Part shown: one piece after another, positions 20,775 to 30,286 of the stretch | How positions within the stretch are numbered: position 1 is the stretch's first letter | How the letters are laid out: each line of letters starts with the position of its first letter | From: Thiocapsa imhoffii | Lineage (GTDB): Bacteria > Pseudomonadota > Gammaproteobacteria > Chromatiales > Chromatiaceae | NCBI RefSeq assembly: GCF_016583985.1 | Contig: NZ_NRSD01000007.1 | Span: 114,313 to 178,312, forward strand | Length of the DNA stretch: 64,000 nt | Direction of reading: 5' to 3' | Position numbers and translations under genes: made by a program | The notes under the pieces: generated by a model | Told to the model about the DNA's origin: nothing | Databases searched by the model: none | What the model saw: only the letters and a program-made list of their open reading frames with translations

Positions 20775-23417
20775 ATGAGTACAGGCAAGACAGTCGCCGG
20801 ACGACATTATCTTCATCGCTCCCTCCTCGAGCGCAGCAGCGGGGCGATTGCCGAGCTGGTCGCTCGGGCGCGCGAGCGGTTGCCTGCCGAGGCGTGCGAG
20901 CGGTTCGATCTGGTGCGCGTCGATCTGGAAGCGGGTGAAGTTGCCTTTCTCCACTATCCCGCGTTCTTCGAGGAACCCTTCCCGGCTCTGCGTGACAGTT
21001 GGCGGGTCCTGATCGCGACGGGTGAGGTCGGTTATCGCACCTATGCCGACTCCTTGAACCCTCCGATCCTGCATCGCAAGGAACTCATGCTGGCGCCTGA
21101 CCATCCCCAGTGGTCGGAGTTTGCGGCCTTGACCGAGCAGGCCGAATCCATTGGTTTATTCGATGATCCAAAGCGCATTGGCTATCGACGCCAATGGGAT
21201 GCCTCCGTGGCCGAGGCCGGATATCGCGTCTCGGGTCATACGTTGGTGCCGCTGGGGAATCTCGAGGATGTGTCTGATCAGGGTGCGGACCCGGACCGCC
21301 CGGCGCCGGATCTGGAGCAGGCGTCTGGAGCGCCGGGACACGTGGGTTGGGATCGGCCGCTCGACTGGGAGGCGGCACGACAGCGCACGGCGATGGTGCG
21401 CTATGGGTTCTCGGCACCGATGCAGACGCTGGCACGGCATGGTTTCCTAGATGGGCGCTATCGCGTGTTCGACTATGGCTGTGGTCGTGGCGATGATGTG
21501 CGGGGGTTGCGCGAGAATGGCCTGATGGCATCGGGGTGGGATCCGTATTTCGCGCCGGATGAGCCGATCGTCGCGGCGGAGATCGTCAATCTCGGTTTCG
21601 TCATCAACGTCATTGAGGATTTCGATGAGCGGGTCGCGGCCCTGACGCGCGCCTGGTCGTTGGCCGAGCAGTTGTTGGTGGTGTCGGTGATGCTGGCCAA
21701 TCAAAACGACCCGCGTGGCGAGCGGTTCCGTGACGGGGTGATGACGCAGCGCGGCACCTTTCAGAAGTATTTCACCCAGGCCGAGATCAAGGCCTATCTG
21801 GAGCAGGTGCTCGACGAGGAGCCCATTCCGGTCGCGCCGGGGGTGCTCTATGTCTTTCGTGACAAGGATGCCGAGCAGCGTTTCCTGGTGGAGCGTTACG
21901 CGAGTCGGCGCAATCGCTTGCGGGTACCGATCCTGCGTGCCGCGCAACGCCCTGAACGCCAAGCCCGTCCGCGGCGCGATCGTGTCGCCGAACGCTACGC
22001 GGCCTACCGCGAGCCTTTGGAGCGACTCTGGTCCTGTTGGTTGGAGTTGGGGCGCACGCCGGACCCCAGCGAGGTGGCGGATCTAGCGGACCTGATCGAA
22101 GGGTTTGGCAGTCTGAACAAGGCGTTGCGCTTGCTGGAGACGCACAAGGGGGCAGCGGAGGTCGCGGAGGCGCTGGCTCGGGCCGAGCAGGCGCGCAGCG
22201 CCGACCTCGAGGTCTATTTCGCGTTACAGCAATTCAGTCGACGTCGTCCTTACAAACATCTGGATGCGGGATTGCAACGCGACATCAAGGCGTTCTTTGG
22301 TGACTATCCCGCGGCACTCGAGACGGGGCGACAGGCGCTGTTTCGGATCGCGGACACCGAGGCGATCGCGGCAGCCTGTCAAGAGGCCGCCGAGCACGGG
22401 TTGGGTTGGCTTGACCCCGGCCGCTCATTGCAACTGGATACGCGTCTGGTGGAGCAGCTTCCGGCCTTGCTGCGCGTCTATGTGGGGGCGGCGGCCATGC
22501 TCTATGGCGACATCCGCGAGGCTGATCTGGTCAAGATCCATATCGGCTCGGGTAAATTGACCCTGCTGCGTTTTGATGATTTCGATGGTCACGCACTGCC
22601 GCGACTGATCGAGCGGGTGAAGATCAAACTCCGTGAGCAGGACATTGATTACTTCGCCTATGGTGAGCGGTTCGAACCACCCTATCTCTATCATAAGTCG
22701 CGGTATCTCAACGAGGAGTACGAGGGTTACCCGGAGCAGGTGGCGTTCGAGGACGCATTGGAGGAACTCGGTCTTCTGGACTGGTCCAGTGGGTATGGTC
22801 CTGAACCCGCGCGCTTTGATGCGCTGCTTGCACGGCAGCGGTGGGTGGTCGAGGGGTGCAATCTGGTGCGCGCGCGGACGATTCCAGATCTCGACGAGGC
22901 GTGTGGGCGCTTCCTGACCTATCGGCAGTTGATCGCCTGTGGGGAGACGCAGGCCGCCACGGGGCTCGAGAATTGTCCGCGGGAGCCGGAGAGTTACACC
23001 GCTCTTTGCGACCTCGCAACCCAGGTCCTGGATCCTGTGATCGAGTATTTCGGCATGATCCGCCTGACCTATGGATTCTGCTCAGCCGCCTTGGCGAAGG
23101 CGATCCCGGGTCGCATCGATCCGAAGCGCGATCAACACGCCGCCCATGAGCGCAACCGGCTCGGCCATCCAATCTGTTCGCGGCTCGGCGCGGCGGTGGA
23201 TTTCATCGTCGAGGACGAGGACATGCTTGAGGTGGCGCGTTGGGTAGCGAGCGAGACTCCGTTCGATCGGCTGTATGTTTACGGCGAGGATCAGCCGATC
23301 CATGTGAGCCATGGTCCCGATCAGAGTCGCCAGGTGGTTTTGATGCGGCCAGGTCCGAGCGGCCGGCTGGTCCCACGTTGTATTCCCGTTGAGCGTTTTG
23401 TCGCGACCGAGCGGTAG
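20775..23417 (+). CDS. DNA phosphorothioation-associated putative methyltransferase
   Basis: The 880 residues open with STGKTVAGRHYLHRS and carry a class I SAM-methyltransferase motif, VFDYGCGRGDD (Asp233), followed by a post-motif strand GWDPYF, features I recognise from the dnd-linked methyltransferase family (TIGR04096 type). A helical middle region follows. The last 170 residues contain LGAAVDFIVEDEDM (Asp809) and PIHVSHG (His843, His846), reminiscent of an M15-type metallopeptidase fold, though the usual His of SxHxxGxAxD is replaced. It is on the same strand as the defence operon but separated by three unrelated genes. The substrate is unknown; modification of DNA alongside phosphorothioation is the working idea. 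Confidence 0.8.
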   Translation: MSTGKTVAGRHYLHRSLLERSSGAIAELVARARERLPAEACERFDLVRVDLEAGEVAFLHYPAFFEEPFPALRDSWRVLIATGEVGYRTYADSLNPPILHRKELMLAPDHPQWSEFAALTEQAESIGLFDDPKRIGYRRQWDASVAEAGYRVSGHTLVPLGNLEDVSDQGADPDRPAPDLEQASGAPGHVGWDRPLDWEAARQRTAMVRYGFSAPMQTLARHGFLDGRYRVFDYGCGRGDDVRGLRENGLMASGWDPYFAPDEPIVAAEIVNLGFVINVIEDFDERVAALTRAWSLAEQLLVVSVMLANQNDPRGERFRDGVMTQRGTFQKYFTQAEIKAYLEQVLDEEPIPVAPGVLYVFRDKDAEQRFLVERYASRRNRLRVPILRAAQRPERQARPRRDRVAERYAAYREPLERLWSCWLELGRTPDPSEVADLADLIEGFGSLNKALRLLETHKGAAEVAEALARAEQARSADLEVYFALQQFSRRRPYKHLDAGLQRDIKAFFGDYPAALETGRQALFRIADTEAIAAACQEAAEHGLGWLDPGRSLQLDTRLVEQLPALLRVYVGAAAMLYGDIREADLVKIHIGSGKLTLLRFDDFDGHALPRLIERVKIKLREQDIDYFAYGERFEPPYLYHKSRYLNEEYEGYPEQVAFEDALEELGLLDWSSGYGPEPARFDALLARQRWVVEGCNLVRARTIPDLDEACGRFLTYRQLIACGETQAATGLENCPREPESYTALCDLATQVLDPVIEYFGMIRLTYGFCSAALAKAIPGRIDPKRDQHAAHERNRLGHPICSRLGAAVDFIVEDEDMLEVARWVASETPFDRLYVYGEDQPIHVSHGPDQSRQVVLMRPGPSGRLVPRCIPVERFVATER

Positions 23418-23537
23418 GGCGGATCGGTGCCGCGCTCGGCGGTCGCTCTCGTCACGGTGCGGGGGGGGTAACACTCTGGTGAGCCAGCGCACTGGCGGGC
23501 GCGCGCCCTGGTGAAGACCGGGGCGCGGGGGACAGCG

Positions 23538-24554
23538 CTAGACCATCACGCCAGGTGAGAAGCTGTAGCTGTCGAGGATGTTGACATAGTTGGCGCGTTC
23601 GAACTCCGCAGGATTCGGAACCGAGATGGCGCTGACCCGACCGCGAAATTCATCGACCGTCTCGAATCCCTGTTCCTCCATCCAGTTGGTGATCCCGCGC
23701 AGGACCAGTGCGAGATGGCCCGGCCCCTTGCGGAGCAATGCGCTGCACAAATGCACGACATCGGCACCGGCGAGCAGGAGCTTGATGGCATCGGTTGGGG
23801 TGTGGATGCCTCCGGTGGCACCGAGCGAGAGTCCATCGTACCGTCCGTAGATGAGAGCGATCCAGCGCATGGCGAGGAGTGCGTCGGCGGAGGTCGAGGG
23901 GTGCAGACTGGACTGCAGTCGAAGGCTGTCGATGTTGATATCGGGCTGGTAGAAGCGATTGAAGAGCGCGACACCATTGGCGCCGGCCTCGCCGATCTGG
24001 CCGACGAAATGACCAACGGAACTGAAACTCGATGAGAGCTTCATGTTGATCGGGATCTGCACATGACGGCGTAGCTCACGCAGCAACGTCAGGTAGCGCT
24101 CCTCCACCTGGAGTCCCGTCTGACTGATGTCTCCGGCCACATAGTAGACGTTCAGTTCGAGGGCGTCGGCCCCGGCCTGTTGCAGCGCGGTCGCGTGACT
24201 GATCCAGCCGCTAGGGGTCACCCCATTCAGACTGGCGATGACCGGGATGTCGAGTGCCTCCTTCAGTTTGCGGATGTTCTCGAGATAGCGGTCGAGCGCG
24301 CCCGTGAAATCCTGATGATCCGGCAGGAAACCATTGCCTGCCTCGGCGAAGCCGGTCTCTTGATCTTGGAGGAATCGGACCATGCTCTCGGTCTCCGCCG
24401 TGACCGCCTCCTCGAACAGGGACCACATGATGATGGCCGCGGCGCCGTTGTCCTCGAGCTCGCGCGAGAGCTCGATGCTCTTCGACAGCGGCGAGGCCGA
24501 GGGCACGAGCGGATTCTTGATGGTGAGCCCGAGATAATTGGTCGTGAGATCCAT
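23538..24554 (-). CDS. Dihydroorotate dehydrogenase-like flavoprotein beside nifJ
   Basis: A 338-residue TIM-barrel protein beginning MDLTTNYLGLTIKNPLV, the PyrD/PreA-like start, with conserved NPLVPSASPLS, NVYYVAGD and GGIHTPTDA (phosphate/FMN binding) segments. The start at 24554 has GGAG about 8 bases upstream; a longer upstream extension is low-complexity and rejected. It lies 163 bases after nifJ on the same strand; this dihydroorotate-dehydrogenase-like gene is regularly found next to nifJ. The true substrate is not established and pyrimidine synthesis is unlikely to be its only role. It probably takes or gives electrons through FMN. Confidence 0.85.
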   Translation of the reverse strand: MDLTTNYLGLTIKNPLVPSASPLSKSIELSRELEDNGAAAIIMWSLFEEAVTAETESMVRFLQDQETGFAEAGNGFLPDHQDFTGALDRYLENIRKLKEALDIPVIASLNGVTPSGWISHATALQQAGADALELNVYYVAGDISQTGLQVEERYLTLLRELRRHVQIPINMKLSSSFSSVGHFVGQIGEAGANGVALFNRFYQPDINIDSLRLQSSLHPSTSADALLAMRWIALIYGRYDGLSLGATGGIHTPTDAIKLLLAGADVVHLCSALLRKGPGHLALVLRGITNWMEEQGFETVDEFRGRVSAISVPNPAEFERANYVNILDSYSFSPGVMV

Positions 24555-24717
24555 AGCGATTGCTCCGGCAAAAGATGTGCGACGTCGAATAAGGGTGCCC
24601 GTTGAGAGGATGCCGCAAAGGCGTGTGCGCGGACTCCTGATGCTCGGCGACGATGCCTTCCAATGAGGGCATCGCGCCGAGCGGATCGAGAGGACGGTCC
24701 GCTCGTCGAATCGTGCG

Positions 24718-27700
24718 TCAGGTCGATTTCGGCTCCGTCTCGCGCGGGGCTGCCGCGGGGTGTTTCTGAACCGCCAGTTGTGCCAATTGCTCGTAGAGCG
24801 TAAAGCGGGTCTGGACATGATTCTGCGCGAGTTGGAGGAACCGCTCCGCGGCCTCAGGGTGCGTTCTCGTTAGGACACTGAAGCGCGTTTCCGAGTCGAT
24901 GAAGTCACGGTAGGGAATGCTCGGCGCCTTCGAATCGACGATGAGCGGATTTTCGCCTCGATCGAGCCGACGTGGGTCGAAGCGGAACAGGCCCCAATGC
25001 CCGGAGTTGACGGCCAAGTCCTGTTGACGCAGGTTCTTTGACATGTCGACGCCGTGGGCGATGCAGGGCGAGTAGCAGATGAGCACCGAGGGGCCGTCAT
25101 AGGATTCGGCCTCCAGGAAGGCGCGCACTGTCTGGACATCCTTCGCACCGAACGCGACTTGCGCGACATAGACGTTCTCATAGGCCATCGCCATCATGGC
25201 CAGATCCTTCTTAAACGTCGCTTTGCCGGACGCCGCGAACTTGGCGACTGCCCCCATCGGGGTGGCCTTGGAGGTTTGACCGCCCGTGTTCGAATAGACC
25301 TCGGTGTCGAGAATCAGGAGGTTCACGTTGCGGCCACTGGCAAGCACATGATCGACGCCGCCGTAGCCAATGTCATAGGCCCAGCCGTCGCCGCCAATGA
25401 TCCAGACGCTGCGTTTCACGACTTGATCGCAGATGCCCATGAGCGCCTGTGCATCGATGGAGTCGATCCCCTTCAGCTTCTCCTTCAGCAACAGGACCCG
25501 TTCGCGTTGCTCGAAGATCCCGGCCTCGGTGGACTGATCGGCGTTCAGGATGGCATCGGCGAGGTTCTCACCGATCTGTGATGCGAGGCGGCGAATGATC
25601 TCGCGCGCATGTTCGGCTTGCTTGTCGACCGCGAGGCGGAGTCCGAGGCCGAACTCGGCGTTGTCCTCGAACAAGGAGTTGTTCCAAGCCGGTCCACGCC
25701 CCTCGGCATTGGTGGTGTAGGGCGTGGTCGGGAGGTTTCCACCATAGATCGACGAGCAACCGGTGGCATTGGCGATCAACATGCGGTCGCCGAAGAGTTG
25801 CGAGGCCAGCTTGATGTAGGGCGTCTCTCCGCAACCGACGCAGGCACCGGAAAACTCGAAGAGCGGCTCCATCATCATGGCGTGTTTGATCTTGGAGCGA
25901 TCAAGTTGAGTGCGATCGTACTCCGGCAAGGTCAGGAAGAAGTCCCAATTGGTCTGCTCGACGCCATGGGTCTGCTCCGCGGGAACCATATTGAGGGCCT
26001 TGCGATTGGGATCCTTGCGGTCGCGAATCGGGCAGACCTCGACGCAGAGTCCGCAGCCGGTGCAATCATCCGGTGCGACCTGGTAGGTGATGTGGTGATC
26101 GGCCGGAAAATCCTTACCCTTGATCTGGACATGCTGAAAGCTCGGTGGCGCCGCGCCGGTGAGTGCCGCTGGGTAGACCTTGGCCCGGATTGCCGCATGC
26201 GGACAGACCATGGGGCATTTGCCGCAATGGGTGCAGAGGTCTTCCTCCCACTTCGGCAATTGCAGCGCGATATTGCGCTTTTCATAACGTGTCGTGCCAG
26301 TTGGCCAGGTTCCATCGGCGGGCATCAGGCTGACCGGTAGACTGTCGCCCCTCCCAGCGATCAAGGTCGCCGTGACCTGGCGCACGAATTCCGGCGCGGT
26401 GCTCGGTACGGCGGGTGGGCGCTCGAAGACGCTACTGACCTGTGCTGGAATCGTGACCTGGTGCAGACCAGCGATGGCGGCGTCGATCGCGTGATAGTTT
26501 CGATCCAAGAGGGACTGACCCTTTTTCCCATAGCTCTTCTTGACCGCATCCTTGATGTGGGCGATCGCCGTGTCGCGCGGCAGGATGCCGGAGATGGCGA
26601 AGAAGCAGGTCTGCATGATGGTGTTGATCCGACGTCCCATGCCGGCCGCGCTGGCGATCCCGTAGGCATCGACGACGAAGAAGGAAATCCCCTTGTCGAT
26701 GATCGTCTGCTGCATCGCGCGGGGCAACTCGTCCCAGATCCGCTCGGGCGGGACATGGGAATTGAGCAGGAACACCGCGCCGGGTCGCGCATAGTCGAGC
26801 ATGTCATAGCGCGTGAGGAAGGTCGGCTGATGGCAGGCGACGAAGCTCGCATCGTTCTCGCCGATCAGATAGGTGCTGTGGATCGGCTTGGGACCGAAGC
26901 GCAAGTGGCTGATGGTGACAGCGCCGGCCTTCTTGGAATCATATTGGAAGTAGCCTTGCCCGTAGTTGGGGGTCTCTTCGCTGATGATCTTGATTGAGTT
27001 CTTGTTGGCCGAGACCGTCCCGTCGGAGCCGAGTCCGAAGAAGACGCAGTTGGTCACGCCCTCGAGCGCATCGGGTTTAAAGGTGGGATCCCAGTCGAGG
27101 CTGGTGTGCGTGACATCGTCGAGGATGCCGATGGTGAAGGGGTTGTGAGGAGCGGGCTGGGTCAATTCATCGAAGATGCTCTTGACCATGGCCGGCGTGA
27201 ATTCCTTTGAGGACAAGCCGTAGCGACCACCGATCACGCGTGGCATGCTGGTGCGTTGTCCTAGCGAGAGGCTGCGGGCGAGGGCCGTGATCACGTCCTT
27301 GTAGAGTGGTTCCCCGTCGGCACCGGGCTCTTTGCAGCGATCGAGCACGGCGATGTGGCCGACCGTTGGGGGCAGCGCCGCGAGGAGGGCGTCGGCGGCC
27401 AAGGGGCGGAAGAGTCGAACCTTGATCAGGCCGACCCGCTCGCCCTGCGCGACGAGGTGTTCGACCGCCTCTTGCGCCGCGCCGATCCCCGAGCCCATCA
27501 GCAGGATGACGCGTTCCGCGTCGGGTGCGCCGACATAGTCGAACAGTTGGTACTGACGCCCGGTCAGGCTGGCGAAGCGGTCCATCGTGCGCTGCAGGAT
27601 GCCGGGGATCTCGGCATAGTATGGGTTGACCGTTTCACGACCTTGGAAATAGACGTCCGGGTTTTGCGAGGTACCGCGCACAACCGGGCGATCCGGATTC

Positions 27701-28326
27701 AGGGCACGCGCCCGGCAGGCGCTGACGAGGTCCTCGTCGATCATGGCGCGGACGGTCTCGTGCGAGACCTGTTCGATCTTTGTAACCTCGTGCGAGGTTC
27801 TGAAGCCATCGAAGAAGTGCAGCACCGGGACCCGGCTCTCCAGGGTCAGGGCTTGCGCGATCAGGGCAAAGTCCATCGCCTCCTGCACCGAGGCGGAGCA
27901 GAGCATGCTAAATCCCGTGGCTCGACAGGCCATGACGTCCGAATGATCGCCGAAGATCGACAACCCTTGCGCCGCGAGTGAGCGGGCGGAGACGTGGAAC
28001 ACCGTGGGGGTCAGCTCGCCGGCGATCTTGTACATATTCGGGATCATCAACAGCAATCCCTGCGAGGCGGTGAAGGTGGTCGCGAGTGACCCACCCTGCA
28101 AGGCGCCATGGATGGCGCCCGCGGCTCCGGCTTCGCTTTGCATCTCCACGACATCAGGAATCGTGCCCCAAAGATTCGGGATTCCGAGAGACGACCACTC
28201 GTCCGCCCATTCACCCATGTTGGACGATGGGGTGATGGGATAGATGGCGATGACCTCGTTGGTCAGGTGGGCGACGTAGGCCACGGCCTCGTTGCCGTCG
28301 AGGGTTACCATGATCTTTTGCGACAT
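24718..28326 (-). CDS. nifJ: Pyruvate:ferredoxin (flavodoxin) oxidoreductase NifJ
   Basis: A single-chain 1202-residue enzyme of normal length, interconverting pyruvate + CoA and acetyl-CoA + CO2 with ferredoxin or flavodoxin. Order: pyrimidine-binding domain with AIYPITPSSNMGEWADEW, transketolase C-terminal-like domain, gamma domain, two 4Fe-4S motifs (CTHCGKCPMVCPH and CTGCGLCVEVCPI), then the TPP-binding domain (CGETPY, ATGCSSIYGGNLP, LDTEVYSNTGGQ). The start at 28326 (MSQKIMVTLDGNEA) is where family similarity begins; 40 extra upstream codons are not family-like. In a phototroph it can serve carbon assimilation or fermentation in the dark as well as supply reductant to nitrogenase. The adjacent flavoprotein gene is probably co-transcribed. 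Confidence 0.97.
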   Translation of the reverse strand: MSQKIMVTLDGNEAVAYVAHLTNEVIAIYPITPSSNMGEWADEWSSLGIPNLWGTIPDVVEMQSEAGAAGAIHGALQGGSLATTFTASQGLLLMIPNMYKIAGELTPTVFHVSARSLAAQGLSIFGDHSDVMACRATGFSMLCSASVQEAMDFALIAQALTLESRVPVLHFFDGFRTSHEVTKIEQVSHETVRAMIDEDLVSACRARALNPDRPVVRGTSQNPDVYFQGRETVNPYYAEIPGILQRTMDRFASLTGRQYQLFDYVGAPDAERVILLMGSGIGAAQEAVEHLVAQGERVGLIKVRLFRPLAADALLAALPPTVGHIAVLDRCKEPGADGEPLYKDVITALARSLSLGQRTSMPRVIGGRYGLSSKEFTPAMVKSIFDELTQPAPHNPFTIGILDDVTHTSLDWDPTFKPDALEGVTNCVFFGLGSDGTVSANKNSIKIISEETPNYGQGYFQYDSKKAGAVTISHLRFGPKPIHSTYLIGENDASFVACHQPTFLTRYDMLDYARPGAVFLLNSHVPPERIWDELPRAMQQTIIDKGISFFVVDAYGIASAAGMGRRINTIMQTCFFAISGILPRDTAIAHIKDAVKKSYGKKGQSLLDRNYHAIDAAIAGLHQVTIPAQVSSVFERPPAVPSTAPEFVRQVTATLIAGRGDSLPVSLMPADGTWPTGTTRYEKRNIALQLPKWEEDLCTHCGKCPMVCPHAAIRAKVYPAALTGAAPPSFQHVQIKGKDFPADHHITYQVAPDDCTGCGLCVEVCPIRDRKDPNRKALNMVPAEQTHGVEQTNWDFFLTLPEYDRTQLDRSKIKHAMMMEPLFEFSGACVGCGETPYIKLASQLFGDRMLIANATGCSSIYGGNLPTTPYTTNAEGRGPAWNNSLFEDNAEFGLGLRLAVDKQAEHAREIIRRLASQIGENLADAILNADQSTEAGIFEQRERVLLLKEKLKGIDSIDAQALMGICDQVVKRSVWIIGGDGWAYDIGYGGVDHVLASGRNVNLLILDTEVYSNTGGQTSKATPMGAVAKFAASGKATFKKDLAMMAMAYENVYVAQVAFGAKDVQTVRAFLEAESYDGPSVLICYSPCIAHGVDMSKNLRQQDLAVNSGHWGLFRFDPRRLDRGENPLIVDSKAPSIPYRDFIDSETRFSVLTRTHPEAAERFLQLAQNHVQTRFTLYEQLAQLAVQKHPAAAPRETEPKST

Positions 28327-28602
28327 CTGATGCGGTCCCGAGCTGATTTGGGAAAGGAGGCCTGCAACGCCGAGCCGGTCGCGCTGTACTCCGACTCGGC
28401 GGCAAGCGCGACCCACAGCGAGGCGGGAGCCGAGTGACGAGGTCAACTATAGCTCGAATCCAACCCTGTTTGTCTTCCCTTTTGTTGCTCGTGTTCGCAA
28501 GGGGCAGCCTGTTCAGAGTGATTCTGTCCCCATGGTTTGATCTCGGAGTCAAGGACCTGTTGTGCTCGACGACAGTGCGACGCTCTGTGTCTTGGACGTT
28601 TA

Positions 28603-28631
28603 TGACAACAGTGTGACAGTTGGGTGACGGT
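28603..28631. promoter_or_regulatory. Three tandem Pho-box-like half sites before pit
   Basis: Three TGAC-containing 7-mers (TGACAAC, TGACAGT, TGACGGT) start at 28603, 28614 and 28625, exactly 11 bases apart. Read on the minus strand, the first two give CTGTCAC-N4-TTGTCAT, close to the PhoB consensus CTGTCAT-N4-CTGTCAT with the same 7+4 spacing. The array lies 50-78 bases upstream of the chosen start of the PiT phosphate permease gene. PhoB control is inferred from pattern and neighbour; the orientation is opposite to most E. coli sites. The rest of the nifJ-pit gap (28327-28680) shows no gene or clear sigma-70 promoter. Confidence 0.55.
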
Positions 28632-28680
28632 TCGATTTCTGGGACAATCCAGGTTCGATCATGTCTGCCGCGAGCCTGCC

Positions 28681-30264
28681 ATGGAGCTGAGCCACCTCAA
28701 CGAGTTGGAAAAGGCGACGAAGAAGGGTCGTCTTGAACTGTTTCGTCTTGGTATCGGATTGCTCTTCATCATTGGCGTGATGTTCTACGCGATCGTGCGC
28801 GCCGAGGCGGACGGGAGTCTCTTTGTCGTGATTGCCGCCATGATCGGCGGCTACATGGCCATGAACATCGGCGCGAACGATGTGGCCAACAACGTTGGCC
28901 CCGCGGTCGGCTCGAAGGCCTTGACGCTCGGTGGGGCGCTGGTGATCGCCGCTATCTTCGAGGCCGCGGGCGCCATCATTGCCGGCGGCGAGGTGGTGGG
29001 AACGATTCGCAGCGGGATCATCGACCCGAATCTGATCGCCGACGCCGATACCTTTGTTTGGGTGATGATGGCGGCGCTGTTGGCGGCGGCGATCTGGCTG
29101 AACATCGCAACCATTCTGGGCGCCCCGGTCTCGACCACGCACTCCATCGTGGGCGCGGTGCTGGGCGCTGGAATTGCCTCGAGTGGTCTGCAGATTGCTA
29201 ACTGGGGCACGGTGGGAACGATCGCCATGAGCTGGGTGATCTCGCCGCTGATGGGTGGTGTGATCGCGGCCGCCTTCCTCTACCTCATCAAGCGGACCAT
29301 CACCTACCAGGTGGATTTGCTCACCGCATCCCGGCGCACCGTGCCCTATCTGATCGCGGCCATGGCTTTTGCCTTCGTGTCCTATTTGATGCTGAAGGCT
29401 TTCGATCGGCTCTGGAGTGTCGCCGCGTGGCAGGCGCTGACGGTGGGGGCGGTATCCGCGGTGGCGGTCTGGTTCATGGTGAAACCCGTGATCAATCGGA
29501 AGGCGGTTCGCATCGCCAATACCAAGGCAGGCGTGAATCAGCTGTTCACGGTTCCCTTGATCTTCGCGGCGGCCTTGTTGAGTTTCGCCCACGGTTCCAA
29601 TGACGTCGCCAATGCCGTGGGTCCGCTCGCGGCCATTGTCGATGTCATGAATTCGGGCACGGACGAGATCGTCCGCGCCGCGCCGGTGCCCTTCTGGGTC
29701 ATGGTCGTGGGTGCGATCGGAATCGCGATCGGATTGGGGCTGTTCGGCCCGAAGGTGATTCGTACCGTGGGCTCCGAGATCACTGAGCTGGATAAAATGC
29801 GTGCCTACTGCATCGCCATGGCGGCGACCATCACCGTCATCATCGCGAGCCAGCTCGGCATCCCGGTCAGCACGACGCATGTTGCCGTCGGTGCCGTGTT
29901 CGGCGTCGGCTTCCTGCGTGAATATCTGAAGAGCCAGTACGACCGGATGCTCGACGACATCAAGTCCCACCATCCCGAGGGGGATCAGGCCGCGATCCGG
30001 ATCTTCATCGCGCGCTTCGCCGCGGCCTCGATCGACGAAAAAGGTTCGATGCTACGCGAGCTGAAACGCAGATCGAAGCTGCGAACCGATCCGGCCAATT
30101 TCTCAAAGCGCGAGCGCCGAGGTTTGCGCAAGGTCTATCGCCGTGAGTTGGTGAAGCGCTCCCAGGTGCTGAAGATCGTCGCGGCCTGGGTGATCACGGT
30201 TCCGGCCTCGGCGGTGCTGTCCGCGATCCTGTTTTTCACCATCCGAGGGATGCTGCTGCCCTGA
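28681..30264 (+). CDS. pit: Inorganic phosphate transporter, PiT family
   Basis: A 527-residue inner-membrane permease for phosphate (as metal phosphate, driven by protons or sodium). The two inverted PiT signature repeats are present: NIGANDVANNVGPAVGSKAL near the N-terminus and FAHGSNDVANAVGPLA in the second half, each followed by a PVSTTHS/PVSTTHVAVG motif. There are about 10 hydrophobic segments with a cytoplasmic central loop and a charged C-terminal tail of about 80 residues before a last helix. ATG 28681 was preferred to GTG 28624, which would place the start inside the Pho-box-like array. It ends 22 bases before the convergent rimI stop. Confidence 0.93.
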   Translation: MELSHLNELEKATKKGRLELFRLGIGLLFIIGVMFYAIVRAEADGSLFVVIAAMIGGYMAMNIGANDVANNVGPAVGSKALTLGGALVIAAIFEAAGAIIAGGEVVGTIRSGIIDPNLIADADTFVWVMMAALLAAAIWLNIATILGAPVSTTHSIVGAVLGAGIASSGLQIANWGTVGTIAMSWVISPLMGGVIAAAFLYLIKRTITYQVDLLTASRRTVPYLIAAMAFAFVSYLMLKAFDRLWSVAAWQALTVGAVSAVAVWFMVKPVINRKAVRIANTKAGVNQLFTVPLIFAAALLSFAHGSNDVANAVGPLAAIVDVMNSGTDEIVRAAPVPFWVMVVGAIGIAIGLGLFGPKVIRTVGSEITELDKMRAYCIAMAATITVIIASQLGIPVSTTHVAVGAVFGVGFLREYLKSQYDRMLDDIKSHHPEGDQAAIRIFIARFAAASIDEKGSMLRELKRRSKLRTDPANFSKRERRGLRKVYRRELVKRSQVLKIVAAWVITVPASAVLSAILFFTIRGMLLP

Positions 30265-30286
30265 CGTGCGGATGGTCGCGCGGGCG

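Noticed and set aside
28600..29973. 457-codon minus-strand frame antisense to pit
   Set aside because: His/Asp/Arg-rich composition typical of antisense to a membrane protein gene; no family or ribosome site.
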